From the NCBI GenBank assembly GCA_910592205.1, contig CAJVPJ010000312.1, positions 1 through 29,200 of the forward strand: a stretch of 29,200 bases of DNA, read 5' to 3'. Shown in pieces: positions 10,479 to 20,800 of the stretch. Every line of letters starts with the position of its first letter. The stretch's first letter is position 1. The translations under genes and the position numbers were made by a program. The stretch is from Paraglomus occultum (taxonomy: Eukaryota; Glomeromycota; Glomeromycetes; Paraglomerales; Paraglomeraceae). The notes under the pieces were generated by a model. It was given only the letters and a program-made list of their open reading frames with translations. It was not told the origin of the DNA and did not search any database.

Positions 10479-10526
10479 GTCCGAGTCCGAGTCCAAGTCC
10501 GAGTCCGAATCCGAATCCAAGTCCGA
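10479..10526. repeat. Hexanucleotide microsatellite, 8 units of (A/G)TCC(G/A)A (left copy)
   Basis: Eight consecutive 6-base units: GTCCGA GTCCGA GTCCAA GTCCGA GTCCGA ATCCGA ATCCAA GTCCGA. On - it reads as an alternating Gly-Leu/Phe or Asp-Ser run within frames that carry no other recognisable domain, so I treat it as a simple repeat, not a protein motif. Confidence 0.85.
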
Positions 10527-10555
10527 TACGGAATGTGGAAGGAGGCTTGTATAAA

Positions 10556-10863
10556 TTTTTAATAATTTTTAAAATATATGTATATTTTAAAAAAAAAATA
10601 AAAGTTTTTAAAACAAAGCCGTTTTGTTTAGAGGCTTTCTTTTGAAAAAGATGGTTTTTGTGTGAATGGGCATGGTAAACCACCCGCGGGTGATTTGTCT
10701 TTTCGATAGAACCCATGCCCCGCACAAGTTGTAAAGAAAAATTATTAATTTGTTTTTTTTTTAAAAATATTTAAAATAAAAGCCATTCCATTTTGTTGAA
10801 AGGCTTCTCAACGAGAAAGATGTTTTTTGTGTGAATGGCACCATCTAGCTTTTCGATAGACCC
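10556..10863. repeat. Two diverged tandem copies of an AT-rich block (left copy)
   Basis: Copy 1 is about 10556-10714 and copy 2 about 10741-10863. Both run in the same order: a poly-T/poly-A rich stretch, an 'aaagcc' start, then GTTTTGTTtAGAGGCTTtCT in copy 1 against TTTTGTTGAAAGGCTTCTC in copy 2, 'agatg-tttttgtgtgaatgg', and 'cttttcgataga-ccc'. Copy 1 carries about 30 extra bases holding a GC-rich palindrome. This is a non-coding tandem duplication, old enough to have diverged yet identical between the two arms. Confidence 0.75.
10668..10720. repeat. GC-rich nested palindrome, potential hairpin (left copy)
   Basis: A perfect 12-bp palindrome, cacccgcgggtg (10681-10692), lies between inverted gggcatgg (10668-10675) and ccatgccc (10713-10720). 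It stands out from the AT-rich surroundings and lies inside copy 1 of the duplicated block. No T-run or gene end suggests a terminator function. Confidence 0.6.
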
Positions 10864-11761
10864 TTCACTAAAAAGTTTTGGCTTAAAGCATTTGTAAACA
10901 GTCGAATAATGAATATACATTGAAGATAAATACATCATGATCAATGTGTGGGATGTAAGGGTCGCGTTGAGTAGGAAAACGATGGGGTTAAATAGATTTT
11001 ACAGATATCTCGCAACGCCCGCTTAAAGTTCAACGCAAGGTGTGTCTAATAAAACGCAAAATTCCAAAAGTGGTTGGATCTCATTCTTAGTAACAATTGT
11101 TTCGAATGTACCAGTATGTCATGTGGCTTTTGTTTATGATTCAAGTCATGCAGTCTTTCCAAAATCCTATTTCGGGACCTTCTATTTTTTATGCAGCATT
11201 GTTTGAGTGTGATACAATCGCGCGTGTCAGATTGTCTAATATGTCGAACTGCTCATTATTACGTTGATGTAACCATGGTGTGTGCAAACTTAAATTCTGA
11301 TTATTTCGGATTTTAACTCGCACCAATCTCAACAAATTAATAACAGTGGGCAACCGTTCAATGAATATTCATGATGAAGTACACATGCATTCGCGATGCA
11401 CATTAAAACAATTACCGATTGTTTATATTGTCCTATTCTAGAGACGCCTGCAGCTGACGCGCGCAATATAATCAAAGGACGGAAATTGGACTCATTACAA
11501 AATAAGCAACTTGAGAGTCGAGGGAACGTGAATCTATAAAGCAATGAGTTATTTTTGCTCAAAAACCATTGATGGTTATACACGAATTTGCATACATTCG
11601 TACTAAATTGGCAACAGGTGAGTTGTAATAACGAACCAATTTAAGCAGGAACCCGTGATGAAGCGAAGCTAACAATGTGCTTGATTCCTGGACAAGCAGC
11701 CGAATTTTCCTTTCATCGAATCAATCAGTACAGTTACTTCCACAGACCTACTGCAGCAAGT
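10864..11761. other. Stretch without a supportable gene (left copy)
   Basis: Mirror of 17440-18337. The 84-codon frame lies here on - (11329-11583), and the short exon-like frame on + ends near 11540. A 29-codon frame starting MINVWDVRV lies near 10937 on + and is probably chance. Confidence 0.4.
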
Positions 11762-12103
11762 TCAATGTAAGGTGCGAGAAAGCATAACATGCGGGCACGC
11801 TGGAGAAACATAAATTTTGACATTTATGTACAAGAGCATGAAAATTATGTACCAGACGGTAAGCATACGGCGGGGTGATGATTTACAGCCAGCAACTGGA
11901 AGGAAAGCAAGAGCATTGGAGACAGTAAAGACAAAGTGGCGCGATTGCATGCTAACTGGCTTTCCGCATAGCATTTCAGCTAATATCCCTGACTGCAATT
12001 CAATCCCCACAGAATGGATTATCGTTGATTTTATCGTCGATATGCTCATTGGAGTCTGTACTAATACAATGATACTACCCAATCCGAGATCTGGTCCGAT
12101 CAT
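11762..12103 (-). CDS. Open frame of 113 codons, unassigned (left copy)
   Basis: Exact mirror of 17098-17439. The antisense frame here is 11817-12161 (+). Confidence 0.2.
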   Translation of the reverse strand: MIGPDLGLGSIIVLVQTPMSISTIKSTIIHSVGIELQSGILAEMLCGKPVSMQSRHFVFTVSNALAFLPVAGCKSSPRRMLTVWYIIFMLLYINVKIYVSPACPHVMLSRTLH

Positions 12104-12197
12104 AGCAAATTTCTTTCTTTATGTCCGGTATGCCAACGCCCCAAGCTTTCGGCAGTTGTAGTTCTTAATCGACAGAACACAGCCTTCAGCAATCACG

Positions 12198-12392
12198 TCA
12201 ACCAAGATTTGTATTTGTTACATCAACTTGTAAATTGGCGCACAACCAGTCTCCGCACCGCACAAACACAAACTCGGCAAAATCCACCCTCTTCGTCAGT
12301 TATCCATGTTTGGGAGCAAATAGTCGATTACAAGCCCTGTGTATGCGTATTGGGCCGATTGAATTTTTGGGTGTTATCCGCAACTGGTTCTT
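12198..12392 (-). pseudogene. Unassigned exon-like frame with one in-frame stop (left copy)
   Basis: Exact mirror of 16809-17003. The competing frame on the opposite strand is 12209-12397 (+). Confidence 0.25.
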
Positions 12393-12549
12393 GCTAAAAT
12401 ACCCAATTGATTAGTAAATGAATATCATGTTCGGCACTCGGCGCTACTATCTACTTACTTGAAATCCTAAGAATCAGATACATTTGTCTACATCGCGGCC
12501 TAACAGAACAAGATCTTTTATAATCGGTTTCGAATTGTGCGAACTTGGC

Positions 12550-12783
12550 TTATATAACCGACATATCAGACGAACAGATTCCCACCATCATTCTATTACA
12601 TAATTCCTTGTTCGGCAGAGGTAATACCTTTTTCAAATTCTCTCTCTGAACCATCGTTATGACATTGTTTTGTTCTTTTGGCCTGATCCCATACTGCTCC
12701 AAGTGAGTAAATATCACATTTTCGTCAAAAGGCAGTGAAGAATCTTTGGGGCCGTATACGCCGCTAAGCCATATTTTGAAGAG
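12550..12783 (-). pseudogene. Unassigned 77-codon coding-like frame (left copy)
   Basis: Exact mirror of 16418-16651. The 12-bp direct repeat tgagagactaat lies just outside it, at 12816-12827 and 12834-12845. Confidence 0.35.
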
Positions 12784-13117
12784 CTACTGGAAGGAATCAC
12801 GACTTTGTCGGTTCGTGAGAGACTAATGTATTATGAGAGACTAATCCGTTCTCATCGGTCCTCTATTTTCATCTATTAAGATGTTGCCCTGAAATTCGAC
12901 GTTTAGTGAGTAACGGCATTGAAAGAATAAAGACTGATAAATAATATATATTTTACTCACTGTGGAAATCCTAAATCGTTAGTTAAATATAATGAGGTCT
13001 TATGATAGCACGCGTACGAAACTTCAAGATTAGATGGGACCTAGTCAGACACTGCATTACTATCATCCAACTAGTCCAGTGTTTCCCGACTGTAAATTAG
13101 CAGATATTCTTACATAC

Positions 13118-14093
13118 CATTCACCAAGTTTCTTATGTGAACGTAATTGAGATATCTGAGCGAATCCAACATATTAGTGCATCGACTTTAAGTCAGCTCG
13201 TCCCCCCAAAAAACATGTACTTACATCAAGACGCGTAGCACGACGAATATACTCTGTGGCTATCATGTCTGTAGGTAACAATTTAAATAATAAAGCTTGT
13301 AGTTAAATCATAGACTACACAACTCTTGCATAAATACGATGCTCTTGATTCTTCCGCTTTCTCCGTACATACGTCGGCGTTTCCTCAAACATATCAGCAT
13401 CTTTGTGTACGGGTACGTGTTGCTGTATGACATAACAGATTAATGTTATGACATTTTTGTATTTGCCGCGACTTTCCATCAGTAAAAGATAAAACTTGGC
13501 GTTACGCCACCTTCATCGGGACGCATTTTAGCTACAATGTGTACGCAATCGGCGGTGTAGTCGAGCAAGATGACACCGTTGTACATGATCGTCCCAGTCA
13601 TTACGATGTCATTAAAGCGTTTTTGTAATCTCCAAAAAATGTACAGTTGAAATGACGAGAAAGAGCAAAAAATTAGAGTAAGGTATCGAACATAAAGTAG
13701 TTAGATATGATAATGACATATAGAGCATGTCTTCAACTCACCTTGACTATAGCATGTCATGGAATAACGGTCCGCGCGTACGTCAAATGACAATTATCAA
13801 GATATTTTAAACAGCGTTATTGTATATTTTCAAGAAGATTACTTGTATTAGTTTTTATACACATGCCAAGCTATTACAGACAAACTAGCAAGAAATAAAA
13901 TTCACAATTCGTCATCACGATGATCTCTTGAACTTCAGACGCATCTGAACACAATCCGTACCACTGACAAAGATCAAAGCTTCTTCCCTCTCACAATGAC
14001 TAGAAACCCATGAGAACTCATCAACTCTCATTCGCCATCTTTGCCCATACCTATCTATGACTTCTTTTTACTTGCAGGCGTTGAGGAAGCCAT
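13118..14093 (-). pseudogene. Unidentified multi-exon gene remnant (left copy)
   Basis: Exact mirror of the remnant at 15108-16083, read on - away from the centre. The two copies are divergent, with putative starts about 1 kb apart and flanking the unique spacer. Confidence 0.45.
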
Positions 14094-14442
14094 TTGAATG
14101 GACATGGACCGTGGATTGTAATTAATTAGTAATATTTTTTAAGAGTTAGGAATGGATCGAGGATTGCAGTTGTTTGCTATTTGATTGATGTAGTAAAGCG
14201 TCTTTACATTAAATTAGATCGGAGAAAAAGAGTCAAACCTCGTTCGCATTTCATACGTTGCCAGTCGTTTTTAGAACAGATAATTCCTTAGTTGTCCCGC
14301 GACTTGAATTGAAATCTATAATGGCCAGAGACATTAATTAAAGCCGTCTTATTTCAGTAATTCGACATTATAATTAGGCTACAAGATCTAGAGAAACTCT
14401 TTGAATCTATCAACGCGACCCGACAGTATTCACAGTATTACG

Positions 14443-14758
14443 TTGGCGTTTTGGCAAGAATGAGTTGTAGGTGTATATATATAGGTTTAAGCGCGTCTTT
14501 GCGGCAAACCATCTATCAAGTTGTCTGTGATCACCATCAAAAATTTAGCACATAGACAATAATCACGTGCCCTGAACTAATTATTGCTCGGCGTAGATAT
14601 TGGGGCTACTTCTCACTGGTATAATTATTTTCTGTTTACAACATTTAACGACAATGCCATGCAGGACAAATGCTACCGCACACAACCAGCGCAAATAACA
14701 GCAACAACTTTTACACTAAACCATAACACACGTAGCATTAACATCACATTCATAATTG
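14443..14758. other. Unique 316-bp spacer at the palindrome centre
   Basis: This is the only single-copy DNA in the window. It has no open frame of note and no internal repeat that I can see. It contains a run of alternating TA (14474-14483) that could act as a TATA element on either strand, but no supporting promoter elements are visible. The mirrored unidentified genes on both sides are read away from it, so it would lie in a shared upstream region. A spacer of this size is longer than expected from a simple read fold-back at a hairpin end. Confidence 0.9.
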
Positions 14759-15107
14759 CGTAATACTGTGAATACTGTCGGGTCGCGTTGATAGATTCAA
14801 AGAGTTTCTCTAGATCTTGTAGCCTAATTATAATGTCGAATTACTGAAATAAGACGGCTTTAATTAATGTCTCTGGCCATTATAGATTTCAATTCAAGTC
14901 GCGGGACAACTAAGGAATTATCTGTTCTAAAAACGACTGGCAACGTATGAAATGCGAACGAGGTTTGACTCTTTTTCTCCGATCTAATTTAATGTAAAGA
15001 CGCTTTACTACATCAATCAAATAGCAAACAACTGCAATCCTCGATCCATTCCTAACTCTTAAAAAATATTACTAATTAATTACAATCCACGGTCCATGTC
15101 CATTCAA

Positions 15108-16083
15108 ATGGCTTCCTCAACGCCTGCAAGTAAAAAGAAGTCATAGATAGGTATGGGCAAAGATGGCGAATGAGAGTTGATGAGTTCTCATGGGTTTCTA
15201 GTCATTGTGAGAGGGAAGAAGCTTTGATCTTTGTCAGTGGTACGGATTGTGTTCAGATGCGTCTGAAGTTCAAGAGATCATCGTGATGACGAATTGTGAA
15301 TTTTATTTCTTGCTAGTTTGTCTGTAATAGCTTGGCATGTGTATAAAAACTAATACAAGTAATCTTCTTGAAAATATACAATAACGCTGTTTAAAATATC
15401 TTGATAATTGTCATTTGACGTACGCGCGGACCGTTATTCCATGACATGCTATAGTCAAGGTGAGTTGAAGACATGCTCTATATGTCATTATCATATCTAA
15501 CTACTTTATGTTCGATACCTTACTCTAATTTTTTGCTCTTTCTCGTCATTTCAACTGTACATTTTTTGGAGATTACAAAAACGCTTTAATGACATCGTAA
15601 TGACTGGGACGATCATGTACAACGGTGTCATCTTGCTCGACTACACCGCCGATTGCGTACACATTGTAGCTAAAATGCGTCCCGATGAAGGTGGCGTAAC
15701 GCCAAGTTTTATCTTTTACTGATGGAAAGTCGCGGCAAATACAAAAATGTCATAACATTAATCTGTTATGTCATACAGCAACACGTACCCGTACACAAAG
15801 ATGCTGATATGTTTGAGGAAACGCCGACGTATGTACGGAGAAAGCGGAAGAATCAAGAGCATCGTATTTATGCAAGAGTTGTGTAGTCTATGATTTAACT
15901 ACAAGCTTTATTATTTAAATTGTTACCTACAGACATGATAGCCACAGAGTATATTCGTCGTGCTACGCGTCTTGATGTAAGTACATGTTTTTTGGGGGGA
16001 CGAGCTGACTTAAAGTCGATGCACTAATATGTTGGATTCGCTCAGATATCTCAATTACGTTCACATAAGAAACTTGGTGAATG
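15108..16083 (+). pseudogene. Unidentified multi-exon gene remnant (right copy)
   Basis: I do not recognise this protein. A chain of coding-like blocks reads away from the centre. It has a start MASSTPASKKKS at 15108 that ends at a TAG (15144), and a 48-codon frame 15140-15283 beginning VIDRYGQRWRMRVDEF. A short block 15408-15459 ends at a good 5' splice site (CAAG|gtgagt). A 49-codon frame 15573-15719 contains TGTIMYNGVILLDYTADC. A 54-codon frame 15722-15883 starts one base out of phase and contains ETPTYVRRKRKNQEHR. An exon-like block 15933-15976 lies between tacctacag and gtaagt, and another lies at 16029-16083 before gtatgt. The mix of plausible splice sites and frame changes suggests a spliced gene in early decay, or one carrying indel errors. 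No transmembrane segment or known motif is evident. Confidence 0.45.
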
Positions 16084-16417
16084 GTATGTAAGAATATCTG
16101 CTAATTTACAGTCGGGAAACACTGGACTAGTTGGATGATAGTAATGCAGTGTCTGACTAGGTCCCATCTAATCTTGAAGTTTCGTACGCGTGCTATCATA
16201 AGACCTCATTATATTTAACTAACGATTTAGGATTTCCACAGTGAGTAAAATATATATTATTTATCAGTCTTTATTCTTTCAATGCCGTTACTCACTAAAC
16301 GTCGAATTTCAGGGCAACATCTTAATAGATGAAAATAGAGGACCGATGAGAACGGATTAGTCTCTCATAATACATTAGTCTCTCACGAACCGACAAAGTC
16401 GTGATTCCTTCCAGTAG

Positions 16418-16651
16418 CTCTTCAAAATATGGCTTAGCGGCGTATACGGCCCCAAAGATTCTTCACTGCCTTTTGACGAAAATGTGATATTTACTCACTT
16501 GGAGCAGTATGGGATCAGGCCAAAAGAACAAAACAATGTCATAACGATGGTTCAGAGAGAGAATTTGAAAAAGGTATTACCTCTGCCGAACAAGGAATTA
16601 TGTAATAGAATGATGGTGGGAATCTGTTCGTCTGATATGTCGGTTATATAA
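16418..16651 (+). pseudogene. Unassigned 77-codon coding-like frame (right copy)
   Basis: This frame is open for 77 codons after a TAG and lacks a methionine at its start, so it would be an internal exon or a 5'-truncated piece. It begins LFKIWLSGVYGPKDSS, continues through HLEQYGIRPKEQNNV and ends ...SSDMSVI with TAA. The composition is balanced and protein-like, unlike the low-complexity frames elsewhere. Directly upstream (16355-16386) is a 12-bp sequence repeated twice. It may be a further exon of the remnant that starts at 15108, since strand and spacing allow that. I cannot name a family. A second frame over the first part also looks weakly coding. Confidence 0.35.
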
Positions 16652-16808
16652 GCCAAGTTCGCACAATTCGAAACCGATTATAAAAGATCTTGTTCTGTTA
16701 GGCCGCGATGTAGACAAATGTATCTGATTCTTAGGATTTCAAGTAAGTAGATAGTAGCGCCGAGTGCCGAACATGATATTCATTTACTAATCAATTGGGT
16801 ATTTTAGC

Positions 16809-17003
16809 AAGAACCAGTTGCGGATAACACCCAAAAATTCAATCGGCCCAATACGCATACACAGGGCTTGTAATCGACTATTTGCTCCCAAACATGGATA
16901 ACTGACGAAGAGGGTGGATTTTGCCGAGTTTGTGTTTGTGCGGTGCGGAGACTGGTTGTGCGCCAATTTACAAGTTGATGTAACAAATACAAATCTTGGT
17001 TGA
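16809..17003 (+). pseudogene. Unassigned exon-like frame with one in-frame stop (right copy)
   Basis: A 3' splice-like gtattttag precedes a frame that starts KNQLRITPKNSIGPI, hits one TAA at 16899-16901 and continues in the same frame for 33 codons through VDFAEFVFVRCGDWLCANL to a TGA. CGDWLC faintly recalls the first half of a RanBP2-type zinc finger, but the remaining cysteines are not in place, so I do not assign it. The opposite strand carries an uninterrupted 62-codon frame over the same bases (16804-16992, -), so the coding strand is uncertain. Confidence 0.25.
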
Positions 17004-17097
17004 CGTGATTGCTGAAGGCTGTGTTCTGTCGATTAAGAACTACAACTGCCGAAAGCTTGGGGCGTTGGCATACCGGACATAAAGAAAGAAATTTGCT

Positions 17098-17439
17098 ATG
17101 ATCGGACCAGATCTCGGATTGGGTAGTATCATTGTATTAGTACAGACTCCAATGAGCATATCGACGATAAAATCAACGATAATCCATTCTGTGGGGATTG
17201 AATTGCAGTCAGGGATATTAGCTGAAATGCTATGCGGAAAGCCAGTTAGCATGCAATCGCGCCACTTTGTCTTTACTGTCTCCAATGCTCTTGCTTTCCT
17301 TCCAGTTGCTGGCTGTAAATCATCACCCCGCCGTATGCTTACCGTCTGGTACATAATTTTCATGCTCTTGTACATAAATGTCAAAATTTATGTTTCTCCA
17401 GCGTGCCCGCATGTTATGCTTTCTCGCACCTTACATTGA
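17098..17439 (+). CDS. Open frame of 113 codons, unassigned (right copy)
   Basis: This is among the longer methionine-initiated frames in the arm. The product is hydrophobic. Its middle (GILAEMLCGKPV followed about 20 residues later by ALAFLPV and then SPRRML) loosely resembles a stretch of oligopeptide (OPT) transporters, which have a glycine-rich G-[KR]-P turn, an alanine/leucine helix and a P-P-R motif. The match is too sparse to name the gene. A 114-codon frame runs antisense over most of it (17040-17384, -). Either, both or neither may be real. Confidence 0.2.
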   Translation: MIGPDLGLGSIIVLVQTPMSISTIKSTIIHSVGIELQSGILAEMLCGKPVSMQSRHFVFTVSNALAFLPVAGCKSSPRRMLTVWYIIFMLLYINVKIYVSPACPHVMLSRTLH

Positions 17440-18337
17440 ACTTGCTGCAGTAGGTCTGTGGAAGTAACTGTACTGATTGATTCGATGAAAGGAAAATTCG
17501 GCTGCTTGTCCAGGAATCAAGCACATTGTTAGCTTCGCTTCATCACGGGTTCCTGCTTAAATTGGTTCGTTATTACAACTCACCTGTTGCCAATTTAGTA
17601 CGAATGTATGCAAATTCGTGTATAACCATCAATGGTTTTTGAGCAAAAATAACTCATTGCTTTATAGATTCACGTTCCCTCGACTCTCAAGTTGCTTATT
17701 TTGTAATGAGTCCAATTTCCGTCCTTTGATTATATTGCGCGCGTCAGCTGCAGGCGTCTCTAGAATAGGACAATATAAACAATCGGTAATTGTTTTAATG
17801 TGCATCGCGAATGCATGTGTACTTCATCATGAATATTCATTGAACGGTTGCCCACTGTTATTAATTTGTTGAGATTGGTGCGAGTTAAAATCCGAAATAA
17901 TCAGAATTTAAGTTTGCACACACCATGGTTACATCAACGTAATAATGAGCAGTTCGACATATTAGACAATCTGACACGCGCGATTGTATCACACTCAAAC
18001 AATGCTGCATAAAAAATAGAAGGTCCCGAAATAGGATTTTGGAAAGACTGCATGACTTGAATCATAAACAAAAGCCACATGACATACTGGTACATTCGAA
18101 ACAATTGTTACTAAGAATGAGATCCAACCACTTTTGGAATTTTGCGTTTTATTAGACACACCTTGCGTTGAACTTTAAGCGGGCGTTGCGAGATATCTGT
18201 AAAATCTATTTAACCCCATCGTTTTCCTACTCAACGCGACCCTTACATCCCACACATTGATCATGATGTATTTATCTTCAATGTATATTCATTATTCGAC
18301 TGTTTACAAATGCTTTAAGCCAAAACTTTTTAGTGAA
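17440..18337. other. Stretch without a supportable gene (right copy)
   Basis: An 84-codon frame on + (17618-17872) has no recognisable motif. On - there is a short exon-like frame preceded by a pyrimidine-rich tract and CTAG, starting ETPAADARNIIKG and ending at a TAA. Neither is convincing. No repeat or structural RNA is seen. Confidence 0.4.
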
Positions 18338-18645
18338 GGGTCTATCGAAAAGCTAGATGGTGCCATTCACACAAAAAACATCTTTCTCGTTGAGAAGCCT
18401 TTCAACAAAATGGAATGGCTTTTATTTTAAATATTTTTAAAAAAAAAACAAATTAATAATTTTTCTTTACAACTTGTGCGGGGCATGGGTTCTATCGAAA
18501 AGACAAATCACCCGCGGGTGGTTTACCATGCCCATTCACACAAAAACCATCTTTTTCAAAAGAAAGCCTCTAAACAAAACGGCTTTGTTTTAAAAACTTT
18601 TATTTTTTTTTTAAAATATACATATATTTTAAAAATTATTAAAAA
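18338..18645. repeat. Two diverged tandem copies of an AT-rich block (right copy)
   Basis: Mirror of the duplicated block at 10556-10863; see that entry. Confidence 0.75.
18481..18533. repeat. GC-rich nested palindrome, potential hairpin (right copy)
   Basis: Mirror of 10668-10720. Confidence 0.6.
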
Positions 18646-18674
18646 TTTATACAAGCCTCCTTCCACATTCCGTA

Positions 18675-18722
18675 TCGGACTTGGATTCGGATTCGGACTC
18701 GGACTTGGACTCGGACTCGGAC
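18675..18722. repeat. Hexanucleotide microsatellite (right copy)
   Basis: Mirror of 10479-10526. A 122-codon frame on + (18476-18844) runs through this repeat and the AT-rich block. Its ending contains CRNCLPTDEDILKERSRLL, which looks mildly protein-like, but the first two thirds are translated repeat. Confidence 0.85.
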
Positions 18723-19088
18723 AAACGAAAAGGTTTCGGTGCCGCAACTGTCTGCCAACAGACGAAGACATTCTCAAGGAGAGGTCAAGACTACTGGAAT
18801 ACGGGACGGAGGATTATGTTGGAGTTAACGGGGGATTGTTGTAATATTAACATAACCGCACATCATGTATATAAGAATCTTTGTTTATTAAATAAATACA
18901 ATTCGAATTGAATCGATTTAAAAAATGTTGTTGTGACCCATTATCGTGCTGATACAATTGCTTACGAGTGTATGGTAGTATAATTGCTGGGAGTTTTCAG
19001 AGGGTATGCTGTTCTCAGTAGACGCGGAGAGCACATTACATTGTTAAATTTGTGTAGTGTAATAGCATGTTCTATAACAATAAAGAAA

Positions 19089-19138
19089 GGTATTAGCATA
19101 TAATTTTCCACTATGGTGTAAAATTATATTCTAATGCC
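19089..19138. repeat. Imperfect hairpin (right copy)
   Basis: Mirror of 10063-10112. Confidence 0.6.
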
Positions 19139-19371
19139 AAAAAAATTATTAAAAACAATCCGTTTACTGTCTATCAAAATATGTGCTGGTCTTTATCTTT
19201 TCTACTTTGCCTGTTACTGTCATTGGTAGAAATAATTCTAGAGCCATTTTATTGATTGATTCATAGTATATTTGGCGCCGGAGAACAGCTCACGATACCT
19301 TTCTCATGTTACGTAACTGTTGACATATTTTTAGAGGTCAATAATTATAATTTCTCTAAAAATAACGTGAC

Positions 19372-19439
19372 AAAAATAACAAATAATAACAATAACAACA
19401 ATAATTACAATAAATAATAGCAATAATGATAACAAATAA
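19372..19439. repeat. AATAAC/AATAA low-complexity tract (right copy)
   Basis: Mirror of 9762-9829. Confidence 0.7.
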
Positions 19440-20291
19440 CCATTATCTGTCTTGTGTAATCGCTTATCTGAAACAACGAATATTAAATTCAATATTAAAC
19501 GTTCGACAGGGCAAGTAACATCCACAATAAGTATGCAAAGCTTACACTGTGTTTATTCTTTAAGAACCTTCGACTGTTTTTATGTCATACGTGGATGCAA
19601 TTACAGCTGCCAATTGCGATTTTGGTTTTGTTTACGGATTTTTAGCGGTGCTTTTTTAACAATTACGCTTCGTGTTCTACATTAATTGCTGAAAACGCCC
19701 TCGTTCTTATAGAACTTACCCAAATAATGTTTTATTGATGTGCTTTATTTAACTATATGCAACCGTGCAGCTTAGAATAACCAAGATGATACATTCTCTT
19801 ATCGATCTGACAAGGAATTTGTTGATTATTGAGTCCTAGTGTCAAAGCAATTCAAGACAAACGTTGCAAAGATATCAAGGTTACAATTAATCAAAAGACA
19901 CTTTGTGTTTGACAAGTGCGTGTTACTTTATTCTTCATGGGTTTCATTTCAAATGTAATAGGATGACTATTGCGTACTGTAGATTGTTGCTCACAGCACT
20001 CTTAAAATGTTTATACTAAAGTAAACGCGTTTGCAGACAATTTATTAACACAATTGTATTTTGCTGACACGGAATCGATTTCCACTTGATAGTAGAATTG
20101 TCGTTATCGAGGCGATGCAAAACTATTTGCTTTTTAATAATATAATTTATTGAGTAGCAAAAACCTTTCCAAATAATACAAGCAATTAAAGGGTAATTGT
20201 GCCCTCTCTACAACTTTTATACTATTCACTAGATACATTTTCTTCAGTAATTAAAATTTTTTACATTCAACGAAATAATGTTAAATCCGCA
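19440..20291. other. AT-rich stretch without a supportable gene (right copy)
   Basis: Mirror of 8910-9761. The 77-codon frame lies here at 19452-19685 (+). Confidence 0.4.
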
Positions 20292-20410
20292 AAGCCAAAC
20301 GATGTGACGAAATGGCTTAAACCAAATCGCCATGGTTTTTCTTTAAAAAAAAAGGAAATTTTTTTGCTCAGTCCAAGCCAAACCATATGATGAAATGGCT
20401 TAAACTGAGC
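20292..20410. repeat. 31-bp direct repeat overlapping an imperfect hairpin (right copy)
   Basis: Mirror of 8791-8909. Confidence 0.7.
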
Positions 20411-20524
20411 ATTTTTATCACGACTTTGTCCTTTTGGGCAAGCCCTTTGAGATAAAAAAGGTTTGTAAGATGCGTGCTCTCGTGATGATGCGGCAAGTTA
20501 ACTGACACGGAAAATGTTTCTTAC

Positions 20525-20653
20525 CGTTAGATGTTGTTTTAACATGCGCAAACTGGAGTCCTGCATTTCCAGCATGGTTTGGCGATAGCGATAGCCGTCG
20601 TCGTAAACAGTGAGATTTTTTTTGAACGGTCTTTTTTCATAATTCTTTCCGTT
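20525..20653 (-). pseudogene. Unassigned exon-like frame (right copy)
   Basis: Mirror of 8548-8676, here on - and therefore opposite to the other remnants of this arm. Confidence 0.3.
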
Positions 20654-20787
20654 TTAGTTTTGAAAGCTTTGACTTTGGGCCAGGTGTGAGCAACGTTGAG
20701 TTTCGAGCTTTTTATGGTTATAAGGAAGTGAGAGTACTAGTTGTGATGAGGACGACTTAATTGTCAGGGTAAGGCCACGTTGCTGGC

Positions 20788-20795
20788 TTTATATA
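20788..20795 (-). promoter_or_regulatory. TATA box candidate (right copy)
   Basis: Mirror of 8406-8413. Confidence 0.3.
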
Positions 20796-20800
20796 TTCGT

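Larger units (their letters stand above)
1..14442 (+). repeat. Left arm of a 14.4-kb perfect inverted repeat
   Basis: This arm is the reverse complement of 14759-29200. The first 30 bases match the reverse complement of the last 30. All open frames in the two arms pair at coordinates that sum to 29201, which excludes any net length difference, and spot checks at many places found no mismatch. The inner end is 14442 (G pairing with C at 14759); 14443 (T) and 14758 (G) no longer pair. An 8-bp direct repeat, acagtatt, occurs twice just inside the inner end (14423-14430 and 14432-14439). Perfect identity over non-coding, decaying DNA means a very recent duplication, ongoing gene conversion or an assembly fold-back. 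Confidence 0.97.

Noticed and set aside
10357-10725. 122-codon frame with a Gly-Leu/Gly-Phe run
   Set aside because: The run is the translated hexanucleotide repeat and most of the rest is the AT-rich tandem block; no domain is seen.
14443-14758. Central spacer as a replication origin or centromere core
   Set aside because: No repeats, consensus elements or strong composition skew are visible. Only its position suggests the idea.
16390-16440. KYGLAAYTAPKIL resembling the A-P-E region of a protein kinase
   Set aside because: It lies in a frame that competes with a longer open frame, lacks the glutamate of A-P-E, and no other kinase motif is near.
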